A DNA stretch of 64,000 nt from Paenibacillus lutimineralis. Its GTDB lineage: Bacteria > Bacillota > Bacilli > Paenibacillales > Paenibacillaceae. This document shows positions 26,209 to 34,963 of the stretch, in pieces. Below the pieces are notes generated by a model. The model was not told the origin of the DNA. It did no database searches and saw only the letters and a list, made by a program, of their open reading frames with translations. Made by a program: the position numbers and the translations under genes. Location: the NCBI RefSeq assembly GCF_003991425.1, contig NZ_CP034346.1:1401501-1465500 (forward strand). The letters are read 5' to 3'. The number at the start of each line of letters is the position of its first letter. Positions within the stretch are counted from its first letter, which is position 1.

Positions 26209-26373
26209 GTCTTTATCAGGATTGATGCATGTCAAAATTAGATGTTGCCATGCAATTCGAACCAAAGCAGATTATGAATTCAGGAGGTATTAGGTGAGAA
26301 CGTAACTTGTCGAGTGTGGAGAATATTGTCTCTTTTATTGAAAAAAACGATAATTTGGAGGTATTAAGAACCA

Positions 26374-28251
26374 ATGAATGAAATGAATTTGAAGCGACTG
26401 GAATATGACAAAATTAAAAATCAAATGATCTCTTTTACCGTCTCATCTGGTGGCAGAAGTCTAGCTGAGCAGCATCAACCAAGCTCAGACGGGGCAGTTG
26501 TCAGAGAATGGCTGGGAGAGACAACAGAGGCTGCCGCCCTGCTTGAAGCGGGATCGAGCGTTCCACTGTCGGCGATGGAAGGAATCGAACCGTTCCTGGC
26601 TACGCTGGGCAAAGGGAAAATCTACAATGAAAGGGAACTTGGCCAGTTGGCTGGCTGGCTAAACTCGGTAGGACAGATGAAGCGTTATATGGACGCTAAG
26701 CGACAGAATGCCCCGACTATTAGCGTTTACTCCGATTCGATGAATGAATGTCCGGCGCTGCGTGAGCATCTGGAACGCTGTATTCGCAACGGTGCCCTGA
26801 CAGATCAGGCCAGCGCGGCTCTAGCCGAAGCCAGACGCCACATTGTGCTGTCGGAATCTAAGATCGAACGCAAGGTGAGTCAGACATTGGCCAAGTACAA
26901 ACATGCGCTGCAGGAGCACCTGGTCAGTAAACGCAACGACCATTATGTGCTTCCAGTGAAGCGGGATTACCGAAAGCAGGTGCCAGGCACGGTATGGGAT
27001 GAGTCGGCGAGCGGTCAGACCTTATTTATTGAGCCTGCTGATGTAGCCGAGCTGCATGCCGAATGGCAGATGTGGAAAGGAGAGGAGGAGCGCGAGCGGA
27101 TGATTGTGCTCTCCGAGCTGTCGGAAATGGTGGAAAGCCAAGGCAGCAAGTTGAAATGGAATTTAGAGGTTATGGCCTCCTTCGATTTCATATTCGCACG
27201 TGCCAAGCTTTCTCGCACCTGGGATGGTATCCGCGTCCGACTGTCCGCTCATCCGGTCATCAAACTCATCGATGCGAAGCATCCGCTGCTCGGCAAGGAA
27301 TGTAAGCCGTTGAACGTATCGATCGGCCAGCATTGGAGGCAACTCGTCATTACGGGGCCGAATTCAGGGGGGAAAACGGTCACACTCAAGACAATCGGCC
27401 TGCTGACGCTCATGGTGCAATCAGGTCTGCTGATTCCCGCCCGCGAAGGCACGGTCTTCGGGATTTTCGAGCATGTGCTTGCCGATGTCGGTGACGGGCA
27501 GAGCATCGAGCACTCGCTCAGCACCTTCTCCGCCCATATGGCCAACCTCAAGGAGATGCTGGATGTAGCAGGAGGCCGCTCGCTGCTGCTGCTGGATGAG
27601 TTGGCGGCCGGGACCGATCCCGGTGAAGGCATCGCGTTATCAATCGCATTGCTGGAAGAATTTTTACGACGCGGCTCAATCGTAGCAGCGACGACCCACT
27701 TCAACGAGATCAAACGCTTTGCCGCACAAACTCCGGGATGCGTAAATGCGCGCATGGCATTTGATCCCCAGACACTGCGTTCGTTGTATCGGTTGGAGAT
27801 TGGCGAGGCTGGTGACAGCTTTGCCTTTGCGATTGCCCGTCGCTTCGGGTTGCCGGAGCATTTGATTGTCAGAGCAGAGGAAAAAGCAGCTGCTGGACAT
27901 GCAGACAAGAGCGGTGAATGGCTGACATCAGGCAGCGAAGTGGAATTCATTCCATTGCCGGATGAAGATGAGGATGATAAGGGGCAGGGAAGCACTAACG
28001 CTTCTCAAGTCGAAGAACTGACCTGGCAGAGCCAGCCAACTGGAAGTAACGATCAGGAAGCTAATGGCGATAATGAGCCAGCAGCCAATCATCCATTGCA
28101 AGTCGGGGACAGCATATGGATTCCTTCACTAAAGTGTAGTGGAACGATACAGCAGTTGGAAGATACCAAAGATGAGGTCGTTGTTCAGGTGATGGGCAAA
28201 AAACTGACCATTAGTAACCGCTGGTTGTCACTGGATCCTCCTACGGAATGA
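26374..28251 (+). CDS. MutS2-like ATPase lacking the Smr domain
   Basis: 625 residues, shorter than MutS2/RqcU (about 785). The N-terminal core and clamp helices (about 1-290) precede the ABC-type ATPase: Walker A GPNSGGKT (328-335), the DVGDGQSIEHSLSTFSAHM signature region, Walker B LLLLDELAAGTDP (Asp408-Glu409) and THFNEIK. An acidic linker and a KOW-like beta module (VGDSIWIPSLKCSGTIQQLE..., about 570-620) end the protein exactly where the Smr nuclease would begin. MutS2 proteins recognise collided ribosomes or block recombination; without Smr, a splitting or binding role without nicking is inferred. GGAGGT lies 11 nt before the ATG, downstream of the double-terminator leader. Confidence 0.82.
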   Translation: MNEMNLKRLEYDKIKNQMISFTVSSGGRSLAEQHQPSSDGAVVREWLGETTEAAALLEAGSSVPLSAMEGIEPFLATLGKGKIYNERELGQLAGWLNSVGQMKRYMDAKRQNAPTISVYSDSMNECPALREHLERCIRNGALTDQASAALAEARRHIVLSESKIERKVSQTLAKYKHALQEHLVSKRNDHYVLPVKRDYRKQVPGTVWDESASGQTLFIEPADVAELHAEWQMWKGEEERERMIVLSELSEMVESQGSKLKWNLEVMASFDFIFARAKLSRTWDGIRVRLSAHPVIKLIDAKHPLLGKECKPLNVSIGQHWRQLVITGPNSGGKTVTLKTIGLLTLMVQSGLLIPAREGTVFGIFEHVLADVGDGQSIEHSLSTFSAHMANLKEMLDVAGGRSLLLLDELAAGTDPGEGIALSIALLEEFLRRGSIVAATTHFNEIKRFAAQTPGCVNARMAFDPQTLRSLYRLEIGEAGDSFAFAIARRFGLPEHLIVRAEEKAAAGHADKSGEWLTSGSEVEFIPLPDEDEDDKGQGSTNASQVEELTWQSQPTGSNDQEANGDNEPAANHPLQVGDSIWIPSLKCSGTIQQLEDTKDEVVVQVMGKKLTISNRWLSLDPPTE

Positions 28252-28358
28252 TGGACAAAGGAGTGCAGATCACTGACAGAGATGATATCGATGATCGCCG
28301 GATCTGGTTCATTTTGGCATTTTCATAGTATGATTGGGGTGGAAAAGAGGTGGATTGT

Positions 28359-31300
28359 ATGTCTAAGTCTATTGAGATTGTAAACTATCATCCGAAGTAT
28401 GCGGCAGGTATTGCGGTGATGTGGGATCGCAGTCAGGATGAATGGGGCGGCGGCACGACCATCAGTACAGCTGAGCAAGTAAAGCGGGAGGAGGAAAACT
28501 CGGATTCCTTAGCTGTTTTCCTTGCGGTTTGCGGCGAAGAGGTCGTCGGTTACTGCAGTCTAAGCGAGTATCGGGAAGATACCGGAGCCCTTTATATTCA
28601 ATTGTTGAATGTGCGGCCGGATTATCATGGCAAGAAAGTCGGCAAAATGCTCGTGCTGCGGGCGGTAGAGGAGACGATTCAGCGCGGATGGCCGCGTGTC
28701 GATCTATACACGTGGGAAGCGAATATGAAGGCGGTGCCGCTTTACAAACGATGCGGCTTCTTCTGGGAAGACCGCGAAGATATGACGCATTTCATGAACT
28801 TTATTCCTCAGGTGGTGAACTGTGCGGCGCTTGCGCCGTATTTGGAAGGGATCGATTGGTATACGGACTCGGCGCGAACCATCGAGGTGGCACCAGATGG
28901 CAAGGAGAATAATGGTTTTCATACGTATATATATGAATGGCAAAAAGCTGGGCGGGAACTTCGTGTAGGTGTTGAACGAAGAGGAAGAGGCATTTGTCTG
29001 ATCGAAACGGAAGACTACCTGCTGTCAGCGACAGTGGAACAGGCCGAGCCCGTATTTGGTCAAGAATACATGGTCAGGTACCATATCGTTAATAAATCGG
29101 GCGCGCCGCTTAGGCTCGATATCGAAGGTGTTAACGATCGGAATATTACGTTCGACTGGCAGCAAACGGTTGATGTGGAAAGCGAGCAGTTGCTGACGGC
29201 TCGATTCTTTGTCGGGGAGATCGAGGAGCCGCAAAGCGATCGTCAGACCTGCCCGACCGTTCGAGCGAACGTGAAGATTAATGGCCTTGATGCGGTTCTG
29301 CAGGTTGGCATCGTACCGAAATTTCCGGCTAATATCATGATGAAGGTACCCGACTTGATGTATGCGCAGCAGGGGCGATACGAGTTCTATCTGGATATTG
29401 AGAATCATTACCCGGAAGCCGCCTTTTTCACGTTTGAACTCGCTTCCGAACCTTGGTTGAAGCTGGAACGCCGCGAATGTACGGTCCATTTGGAGGCAAA
29501 AGAACGAATTTCCCTGCCTGTTCCGTGCAAACTTTTGGATAACGGTTTCTATGAGAAGAAGCTGGAAGTACTCGCTCGTCTAGAAAGCGGGCAAATGGTG
29601 CGATTTGTCCGCTCCATCGGCGGAGGGTTTCGCGGACCTGGTGCGATGTGTGTTGGCGAGACCGAGCACTTGCGAGTGGCGATGAACGGGAAATATACGC
29701 TCGAATACAGTAAAGAAGACAATAGCCTACAAGTCGTTGGTTGGGGGCGGGAGTACGGATTTTCGCTGATGCATCCGCAAGTCGGCAAGCCGTATTCCGG
29801 AGAATTATCGAAGATAAGACCGGAGCGTGTGGAACGAATAGAGGAGCGTGGCGCTGTCGGTTTTATCTATACCTATCGATCTGATGCTTTTTCGCAGGTG
29901 CTGCTGCATGTACATTCATTGCTTTATGCGGACGGTACCGTAAAGTTGTGGCAGGAGTTAGAGAATGTCTCCGACCGTGCGACTGCCGGCGATATGTGGA
30001 TTTCCCAGCGGGTTATCCATGAGCTATATCGAGCTGTACTTCCATATGATGGACGTTATGTGGAAATGAACGATTCACACGGTTCCGATTACGACTACTG
30101 GAACGGTGATAAAGTAGGCGAACCGTGGCTTTTCTTCCGCGGTGACGGGGTAGCAAACGGTATCTGCTGGTCCGATATACATCGAATGAACTTGGGCAAC
30201 TGGTTCCTCGAGTTGGAAACGCCGCTCGGACAGCTAGAAGCTGGCGAGAGGAAGCGGTCCGGCGAAATGATGCTGTCATTAGGAGGGTTTGACGATTGGC
30301 GGTCGTTCCGCGACTTTGCCCTGAAGCGGGCCGAGCTGCCGCAACCGTTGCAAGCGATCGGCGATGTGGCACTGACGGTGAACGATGGCAATCCATTCGT
30401 ATTGCCCGGTGAGGATGGCGTTTCCGTGACGCTGCACGACGTAAAGCAGAGTTTATGGGAAGGGGAAGTGGCAGCCTCGTACGACAGCGATAAGTCTGTC
30501 GCCAATGAGATCGCCGGCGGCGAGCCATCGGCGAGCAAGGTGGCATTGACGTTGGAAGAGGAAATCGCGGAAGCCCGGTTTACATTGCCCCTGCCGCACC
30601 GCAGCTGTGATACGGTACGGGTGGATGCTCGACTAAGCTCGCTGGACGAGTCATACCGAACCGCATTGTTCCCGATTTCTTCCGGCAGCGTAGAGTGTTG
30701 GGAGATGGAGGAAGCGGACAAGAAGACGCATGAAGTGAACAATGGACTGATCCGTATTTCCGCGTCCGCAGATTATTATCCGGGTTTGCGTTCAATGACA
30801 GTAGGTGGTCGCGAATGGCTCGCTTCCGGGTTTCCGGTGTACGGCTCCAAGTCCTGGTGGAATCCATGGATCGGTGGGATGTACGATCAGCTCAATAACA
30901 TGGGGCCTTTATCGGTATTGAAGGAGGAACGCTCAGCGTCTTTCGTGAGCCAATCGGATGCCATGGGCAATAACTGGTCTGGAATCCGGGTTCGTCTCTC
31001 CGTACGAAAGCATGAGAAATACAAGGGGTTGACATGTGACATGTATTATCTCATGCTGCCAGGGGTGCCGGTTCTCGCTTATTGGACGGAAATTCGGCAA
31101 GAAACGGGAACGTATTTGTATAACGAATCTTCATCGACCGAGATGTTCCTTCGTCTGGGCGAGAGTCCGGGAGAAGATTGGCTGCGGACATTCGGCCCAC
31201 GAGGGGAGACGATTCGTTATCGGCTTGGCTCTGGCGATATGCAGGCGGAAGAAACGAAGGACTATGCGTTTGGACGCCACGGACAATCAGGCGTCATGCA

Positions 31301-31499
31301 TGTGGTAATGGACGAATCTATGATTCGGCCGAACGTTTATTCCACTAAAGGGATTGCTTGTCTGACCTTTAAGCGGCGCTTGGAGCTGCCGCACGGCAGT
31401 GTCACTCGCTCGGCTCCGGTGTTTTTCGTATTCGCCGACGATCTGTTGCCAGTGGAAGCGCTGCATGGATTGCGTCAGTTGACATTCCCTAGTTCATAA
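28359..31499 (+). CDS. GNAT acetyltransferase fused to a large beta-rich domain
   Basis: 1046 residues. Residues 1-150 are a GNAT domain with LLNVRPDYHGKKVGKMLVLRAVE (acetyl-CoA loop of the R/QxxGxG/A type) and YKRCGFFWEDRE. The remaining roughly 890 residues are beta-rich: Ig-like segments (about 170-400), then a domain with galactose-mutarotase- or GH-like features (GKYTLEYSKEDNSLQVVGWGREYGFS, SKSWWNPWIGGMYDQLNN). No catalytic pair of a known hydrolase stands out. No signal peptide is present, so it is cytoplasmic. The ATG at 28359 sits 5 nt after AGAGGTGG; a GTG at 28350 overlaps this site. Function is unknown; acetylation coupled to a carbohydrate-binding platform is a guess. Confidence 0.7.
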   Translation: MSKSIEIVNYHPKYAAGIAVMWDRSQDEWGGGTTISTAEQVKREEENSDSLAVFLAVCGEEVVGYCSLSEYREDTGALYIQLLNVRPDYHGKKVGKMLVLRAVEETIQRGWPRVDLYTWEANMKAVPLYKRCGFFWEDREDMTHFMNFIPQVVNCAALAPYLEGIDWYTDSARTIEVAPDGKENNGFHTYIYEWQKAGRELRVGVERRGRGICLIETEDYLLSATVEQAEPVFGQEYMVRYHIVNKSGAPLRLDIEGVNDRNITFDWQQTVDVESEQLLTARFFVGEIEEPQSDRQTCPTVRANVKINGLDAVLQVGIVPKFPANIMMKVPDLMYAQQGRYEFYLDIENHYPEAAFFTFELASEPWLKLERRECTVHLEAKERISLPVPCKLLDNGFYEKKLEVLARLESGQMVRFVRSIGGGFRGPGAMCVGETEHLRVAMNGKYTLEYSKEDNSLQVVGWGREYGFSLMHPQVGKPYSGELSKIRPERVERIEERGAVGFIYTYRSDAFSQVLLHVHSLLYADGTVKLWQELENVSDRATAGDMWISQRVIHELYRAVLPYDGRYVEMNDSHGSDYDYWNGDKVGEPWLFFRGDGVANGICWSDIHRMNLGNWFLELETPLGQLEAGERKRSGEMMLSLGGFDDWRSFRDFALKRAELPQPLQAIGDVALTVNDGNPFVLPGEDGVSVTLHDVKQSLWEGEVAASYDSDKSVANEIAGGEPSASKVALTLEEEIAEARFTLPLPHRSCDTVRVDARLSSLDESYRTALFPISSGSVECWEMEEADKKTHEVNNGLIRISASADYYPGLRSMTVGGREWLASGFPVYGSKSWWNPWIGGMYDQLNNMGPLSVLKEERSASFVSQSDAMGNNWSGIRVRLSVRKHEKYKGLTCDMYYLMLPGVPVLAYWTEIRQETGTYLYNESSSTEMFLRLGESPGEDWLRTFGPRGETIRYRLGSGDMQAEETKDYAFGRHGQSGVMHVVMDESMIRPNVYSTKGIACLTFKRRLELPHGSVTRSAPVFFVFADDLLPVEALHGLRQLTFPSS

Positions 31500-31585
31500 C
31501 CCAATAGCAAGGAAGGGGAAAGGTAGAAATGAAAATCATTAAATGCGCATATGCATTTATCCCATATCGAGTCCTTTAAAGAATC

Positions 31586-31629
31586 AAACGCCCCGGCCTA
31601 GATAAGAGTTATCTAAGGCTGGGGCGTTT
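31586..31629. terminator. Hairpin between the GNAT-fusion and HAD genes
   Basis: AAACGCCCC-GGCCTAGATAA pairs with TTATCTAAGGC-GGGGCGTTT, about 18 bp with minor bulges. The T-tail is weak on both strands. It separates two convergent genes. A 16-codon frame at 31529-31579 with GGAAGGGGAAAGG upstream is probably chance. Confidence 0.6.
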
Positions 31630-31719
31630 CGTGATTATCTGAGTCGTTATTTGAAAGTAAGGAAATTAAAATTTGCCTCGATTGGTTTTCTTATCAAAAG
31701 TGGACTTTTGAACAACCTA

Positions 31720-32451
31720 TTATAGCAGAAGGGATGCCAATTCATCATAACTTGCAGCCTCAAAATGAGGACGATGCTCGGATTCGGGTCCAACCTTACG
31801 ATGATTGAACCAGATCACATTCCAGCCGCCGTTCAATGCGCCGATGACATCATTGCGCCAGGAATCGCCAATGTAGCAGCAAGCTTCGGCAGGAAGTCCG
31901 AGCTGCTCGGCGACATGATCGAATAAACCGCGGTCCGGCTTCGTGATTCCGACTGCACCGGAGATGAAGATGAGCTCGGCGGGTATTATCTCCCGAAGTC
32001 CCAAAGCATTGATCTTCTGCATTTGATGCTGTGGCGGTCCGTTTGTAATCAATCCGACGGTAACGCCACTATCCTTCAATTGCTTGATTAGCTCCTTGGC
32101 TCCATCGAATAATTGGATCGTGAATTGATGCTGCAAATACTCCTCCTGCACCTTGTCTGCTTGCATATCAGTGACATGCAGCCCGAATTCCTCTAAGGTG
32201 AATTTGAATCGGTTACGCCGCATTTCCAGAAGTACGGTACCATGCGTTGGCGTCCCCCCGGCTTGGGCAGATAAGTAATCGCTATAATATCTCATCCGAT
32301 GATAAGCTGCCTCATAGGGGAACTGTTCATGGGTATGAAGTACATTTTGCAGTGCTTGGCGAAACGGGATGAGATGATCATATAAGGTGTCATCTACATC
32401 AAAGAATACGGCCTGCGGGGATAGAGCAGCTTGTAATGATGGTATATTCAT
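31720..32451 (-). CDS. HAD-superfamily hydrolase (YjjG/YfnB-like phosphatase)
   Basis: A 243-residue haloacid-dehalogenase phosphatase with all four motifs: I FFDVDDTLYD (about 19-28, nucleophile Asp), II LITNGPP (Thr/Ser), III KPD (Lys) and IV IGDSWRNDVIGA. A helical C1 cap (about 35-105) is typical of the YjjG nucleotidase/YfnB group acting on small phosphates. The substrate cannot be deduced. Start follows GAAGGAGAG. The upstream interval 32452-32876 holds the repeat-like segment described separately. Confidence 0.87.
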   Translation of the reverse strand: MNIPSLQAALSPQAVFFDVDDTLYDHLIPFRQALQNVLHTHEQFPYEAAYHRMRYYSDYLSAQAGGTPTHGTVLLEMRRNRFKFTLEEFGLHVTDMQADKVQEEYLQHQFTIQLFDGAKELIKQLKDSGVTVGLITNGPPQHQMQKINALGLREIIPAELIFISGAVGITKPDRGLFDHVAEQLGLPAEACCYIGDSWRNDVIGALNGGWNVIWFNHRKVGPESEHRPHFEAASYDELASLLL

Positions 32452-32699
32452 GTTCTAGAGACTCTCTCCTTCAAGTATGGTCTACTAGAAATTATACCGG
32501 ATATAGGGACAAGCTGCTCGCTTATTGGAGGTAGTTCACAAAGTTCACTATTGATAAGAAAACCAATCGAAGATAATCCGAGGATGAGCGACCGCTATTC
32601 ATCGGTAGGCTTTCTTGCGATATAGAATTTCATCAGCTACGCTGATAACTTGTAAATTCTCTATCTAACACGAAGTAGATCATGAAGCTATTCGACATC

Positions 32700-32865
32700 G
32701 AATCTTGAATTCAGCCGGGCCTAAGCGAATGCTTACGGAGTCATGTTTCCTACGGAAACATCTCAGGTGCTCACGAACCCACTACGTACGCTCTGCTCCT
32801 TTCGTCCCTAGCTTCATCCAACCTTCTCGGTGCTGAAAACTGGTCTTTTTGAACACATACTATAG
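32700..32865. repeat. Structured intergenic segment resembling an interspersed repeat
   Basis: A non-coding block on the minus strand: it starts GTGTTCAAAAAGACCAG (complement of about 32840-32856), then a conserved-looking stretch and a perfect hairpin ATGTTTCC-TAC-GGAAACAT (32745-32763). Related end motifs occur at 63711-63722 (GTGTTCAAAAAG) and near 31697 (GGACTTTTGAACAA). I recall similar blocks recurring in Paenibacillus genomes, but this window holds no second full copy. Confidence 0.45.
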
Positions 32866-32876
32866 GAACTGTAAGG

Positions 32877-33692
32877 TTAGAATCTTCGGCTTGCGCCTCC
32901 GCCGCCTGAGGATCCTCCACCACCCCCGCTGAAGCCACCGCCGCCGAATCCGCCGCCTCCCCCTCGGCCGCCGCCACGGCTGAGCATCGCCAGCAGAAAG
33001 AAGGTCATTCGTCCACCGAAGAAGATGAAATCGATCGCCAGGAAGACGACAACCAAGATGATCCAGCCCAGAGGCAGATCGCCGCCCTCATCACCTGGAG
33101 ATTCCGGGACGACTACATTTTGCGGCGTTAATTGATCCTCTACCCCGTATTCCTTGGCTACTTCATTGTAGAGTACCTTATAAGTCTCCACGATGGCATC
33201 GCCAGGCTTGTTCTGAACGAGATAGGGAATCGTGACCTGATCGAGGATTCGTCCAACTTTTCCGTCGGGCAGAGCCCCTTCCAAGCCGTACCCCACCTCA
33301 ATCCGCAGCGGGCGATTACCAGGTTCTCCATCCTCCATCGAGAGGAGCAGCAGCACCCCGTTGTTCAATTTCTGATCGCCCAGACGAAACTGTCGGAAGG
33401 CTTGCAACGCATATTCCTCCACGGAATAGCCATCCAGTGAAGTCACCGTTAAGACGGCGATTTGCGCTTTTGTCTTATCCTCCAACGCCCGTCCTAGCCT
33501 GTTCAGCTCATACTTCTGGTCGCTGGATAGCAACTTCTCGAAATCCTGAACATAGATATCTCCTCGAGGAGTAGGTAACTTCGGGGCTGCATCAGCGACT
33601 AGACTGTAAGGAAAGAGCAAGGAGATGATTGCCAACAGAAGCAGACCAGGCCGGAACAGATTCCGCAGAAGCCGCTTCGAGTGGCTGATCAT
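32877..33692 (-). CDS. TPM-domain membrane protein (YgcG family)
   Basis: 271 residues. A signal peptide/anchor (about 1-35) is followed by a TPM domain (about 38-190; GDIYVQDFEKLLSSDQKYELNRLGRALEDKTKAQIAVLTV and VGYGLEGALPDGKVGRIL). A transmembrane helix (about 208-228) and a Gly-rich tail (GGGGGFGGGGFSGG) ending RRF complete it. TPM proteins with Gly-rich tails are membrane-associated and often pair with LemA; biochemical function is unclear. Its ATG overlaps the lemA stop (ATGA), indicating coupled translation. Confidence 0.85.
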   Translation of the reverse strand: MISHSKRLLRNLFRPGLLLLAIISLLFPYSLVADAAPKLPTPRGDIYVQDFEKLLSSDQKYELNRLGRALEDKTKAQIAVLTVTSLDGYSVEEYALQAFRQFRLGDQKLNNGVLLLLSMEDGEPGNRPLRIEVGYGLEGALPDGKVGRILDQVTIPYLVQNKPGDAIVETYKVLYNEVAKEYGVEDQLTPQNVVVPESPGDEGGDLPLGWIILVVVFLAIDFIFFGGRMTFFLLAMLSRGGGRGGGGGFGGGGFSGGGGGSSGGGGASRRF

Positions 33693-34360
33693 GCGCTTGC
33701 ACCAGCCATCAGTACGACTGCTGCTGCGAATACACCGCTCATTGGAGCAGTCTTGTCATCAAAGCGAAGCGACGTATTTCCTGTGCCGAAGTCGACCTGT
33801 GGATTCGTTCTCGATTCTGTGGTTGTCTCGAAATAGGCCCTCTTATCGAAGCCCATCATGCCGGCGAGCAGATTGCCTGGGAAACGCTTGATCAGTTTAT
33901 TGTAATCGGCAACTGCATTGTTATAGTCGTTCCGGGCAACCGCGATGCGATTCTCGGTACCTGATAATTCGTCCATCAGCTGAGTAAACTGCGTGTCTGC
34001 CTTAAGCGTAGGATAGTTCTCGACTACGACCAGCAAGCGGCTAAGCGCGCTCGAGAGCTGTGCGTCGGCATCTGCCATCTCGGCTGGGGTTCTTGCTCCT
34101 CCCAGGGCCGCGCGGGCATCGGAGACAGACTTAATGACTTCCTTCTCATGTTCCGCATAGCCTTTTACTGTATTGACCAGGTTTGGAATCAGATCATATC
34201 TGCGTTGCAACTGTACGTCAATCTTGCTCCATTGCTGATCAACCGTCTCTTCCGCAGTAACATACGAATTATATTTACCTGCGAACATGGCGATGAAGAT
34301 GACGATTACAGCAACGATAATGACTACTGGTATTACCCAGCCTCTTCTTCTTGAATTCAT
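33689..34360 (-). CDS. lemA: LemA-family protein
   Basis: A 223-residue protein with an N-terminal membrane anchor (about 8-28) and the LemA helical bundle. Family landmarks are YNSYVTAEETVDQQWSKIDVQLQRRYDLIPNLVNTVKGYAEHE (about 31-73), ENYPTLKADTQF and DYNNAVADYNKLIKRFPGNLLAGMMGF. The C-terminal tail is Ala/Val-rich. It is first of a two-gene operon with the TPM gene, a common arrangement. The start follows AGGAGAG. The molecular role of LemA in bacteria is not settled. Confidence 0.92.
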   Translation of the reverse strand: MNSRRRGWVIPVVIIVAVIVIFIAMFAGKYNSYVTAEETVDQQWSKIDVQLQRRYDLIPNLVNTVKGYAEHEKEVIKSVSDARAALGGARTPAEMADADAQLSSALSRLLVVVENYPTLKADTQFTQLMDELSGTENRIAVARNDYNNAVADYNKLIKRFPGNLLAGMMGFDKRAYFETTTESRTNPQVDFGTGNTSLRFDDKTAPMSGVFAAAVVLMAGASA

Positions 34361-34694
34361 AAAAATCTCTCCTTCTCATTTACTGCTAACAGTACTTTAT
34401 GGGACTTGCACGTGAACTATTCATTTTTACGAATTAGATGGCACATAGTTTCATGGTTGCTGAAAAAAGCTCAATTTTCAGAAATTGAGAAAAATTTGCA
34501 AGAGGGATTAAGACCATGCGGGAGAATGATGGAGGATGTTTAAGAATGTTATTTATGAGATGAATCAGGCCGCGCTGGATTGTAGTATTTTTGGCTTGAA
34601 GGCGATGTACAGGATTTCCCCTAAAAGGGTGAAAGCTCTATACTAGAAACTGTATTTATTAATCGTGACTATAACTTAGAGGAGATGACTTTAC

Positions 34695-34871
34695 TTGCGT
34701 AATCATGAGATGTTGGAGCGCCGCAGTGAAATGCTAAAACGACGGATTGGTGAGTTGATCGCCAAGGAGAACCAATACGGATTAGGAAGGCAAGAAAGTC
34801 ACTTTCTGCAGATGTCGATCAGAGAACTGCACCAGACTTCGTTTGAATTGAACGGAAGGATTCAAGCCTAA
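34695..34871 (+). CDS. Small helical protein (58 aa)
   Basis: A TTG start at 34695 lies 10 nt after GAGGAG. The product is a charged two-helix protein: RNHEMLERRSEMLKRRIGEL, a GLGRQE turn, then a second helix (LQMSIRELHQTSFELNGRI). The size and hairpin layout recall Spo0E-like phosphatase inhibitors, but the SQxLD core is not conserved (SIRELHQ), so this is only a resemblance. A strong terminator follows 13 nt later, which supports a real transcript. The preceding 34361-34694 shows no other gene. Confidence 0.55.
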   Translation: MRNHEMLERRSEMLKRRIGELIAKENQYGLGRQESHFLQMSIRELHQTSFELNGRIQA

Positions 34872-34884
34872 GCATTTGCAAAAT

Positions 34885-34941
34885 AAAAAATCAGGGATAT
34901 CCGCTGGTACGAAAATTCTGCGGATCATCCCTGATTTTTTT
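34885..34941. terminator. Bidirectional terminator between the small protein and AEC transporter
   Basis: AAAAAATCAGGGAT pairs with ATCCCTGATTTTTT, with an inner CCGC/GCGG stem. It is T-rich on both strands and serves both converging genes. Confidence 0.85.
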
Positions 34942-34963
34942 ACTTTGTTAGTGGATCCCAGGT

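Noticed and set aside
30013..30867. Three long minus-strand frames inside the GNAT-fusion gene
   Set aside because: They are antisense shadows in a GC-rich coding region without start signals or recognisable domains.
32771..32977. Open frame rich in Ala and Glu opposite the Gly-rich tail of the TPM gene
   Set aside because: It is a frame-shifted reading of the TPM gene's GGC/GGT-rich tail; no ribosome binding site, no family.
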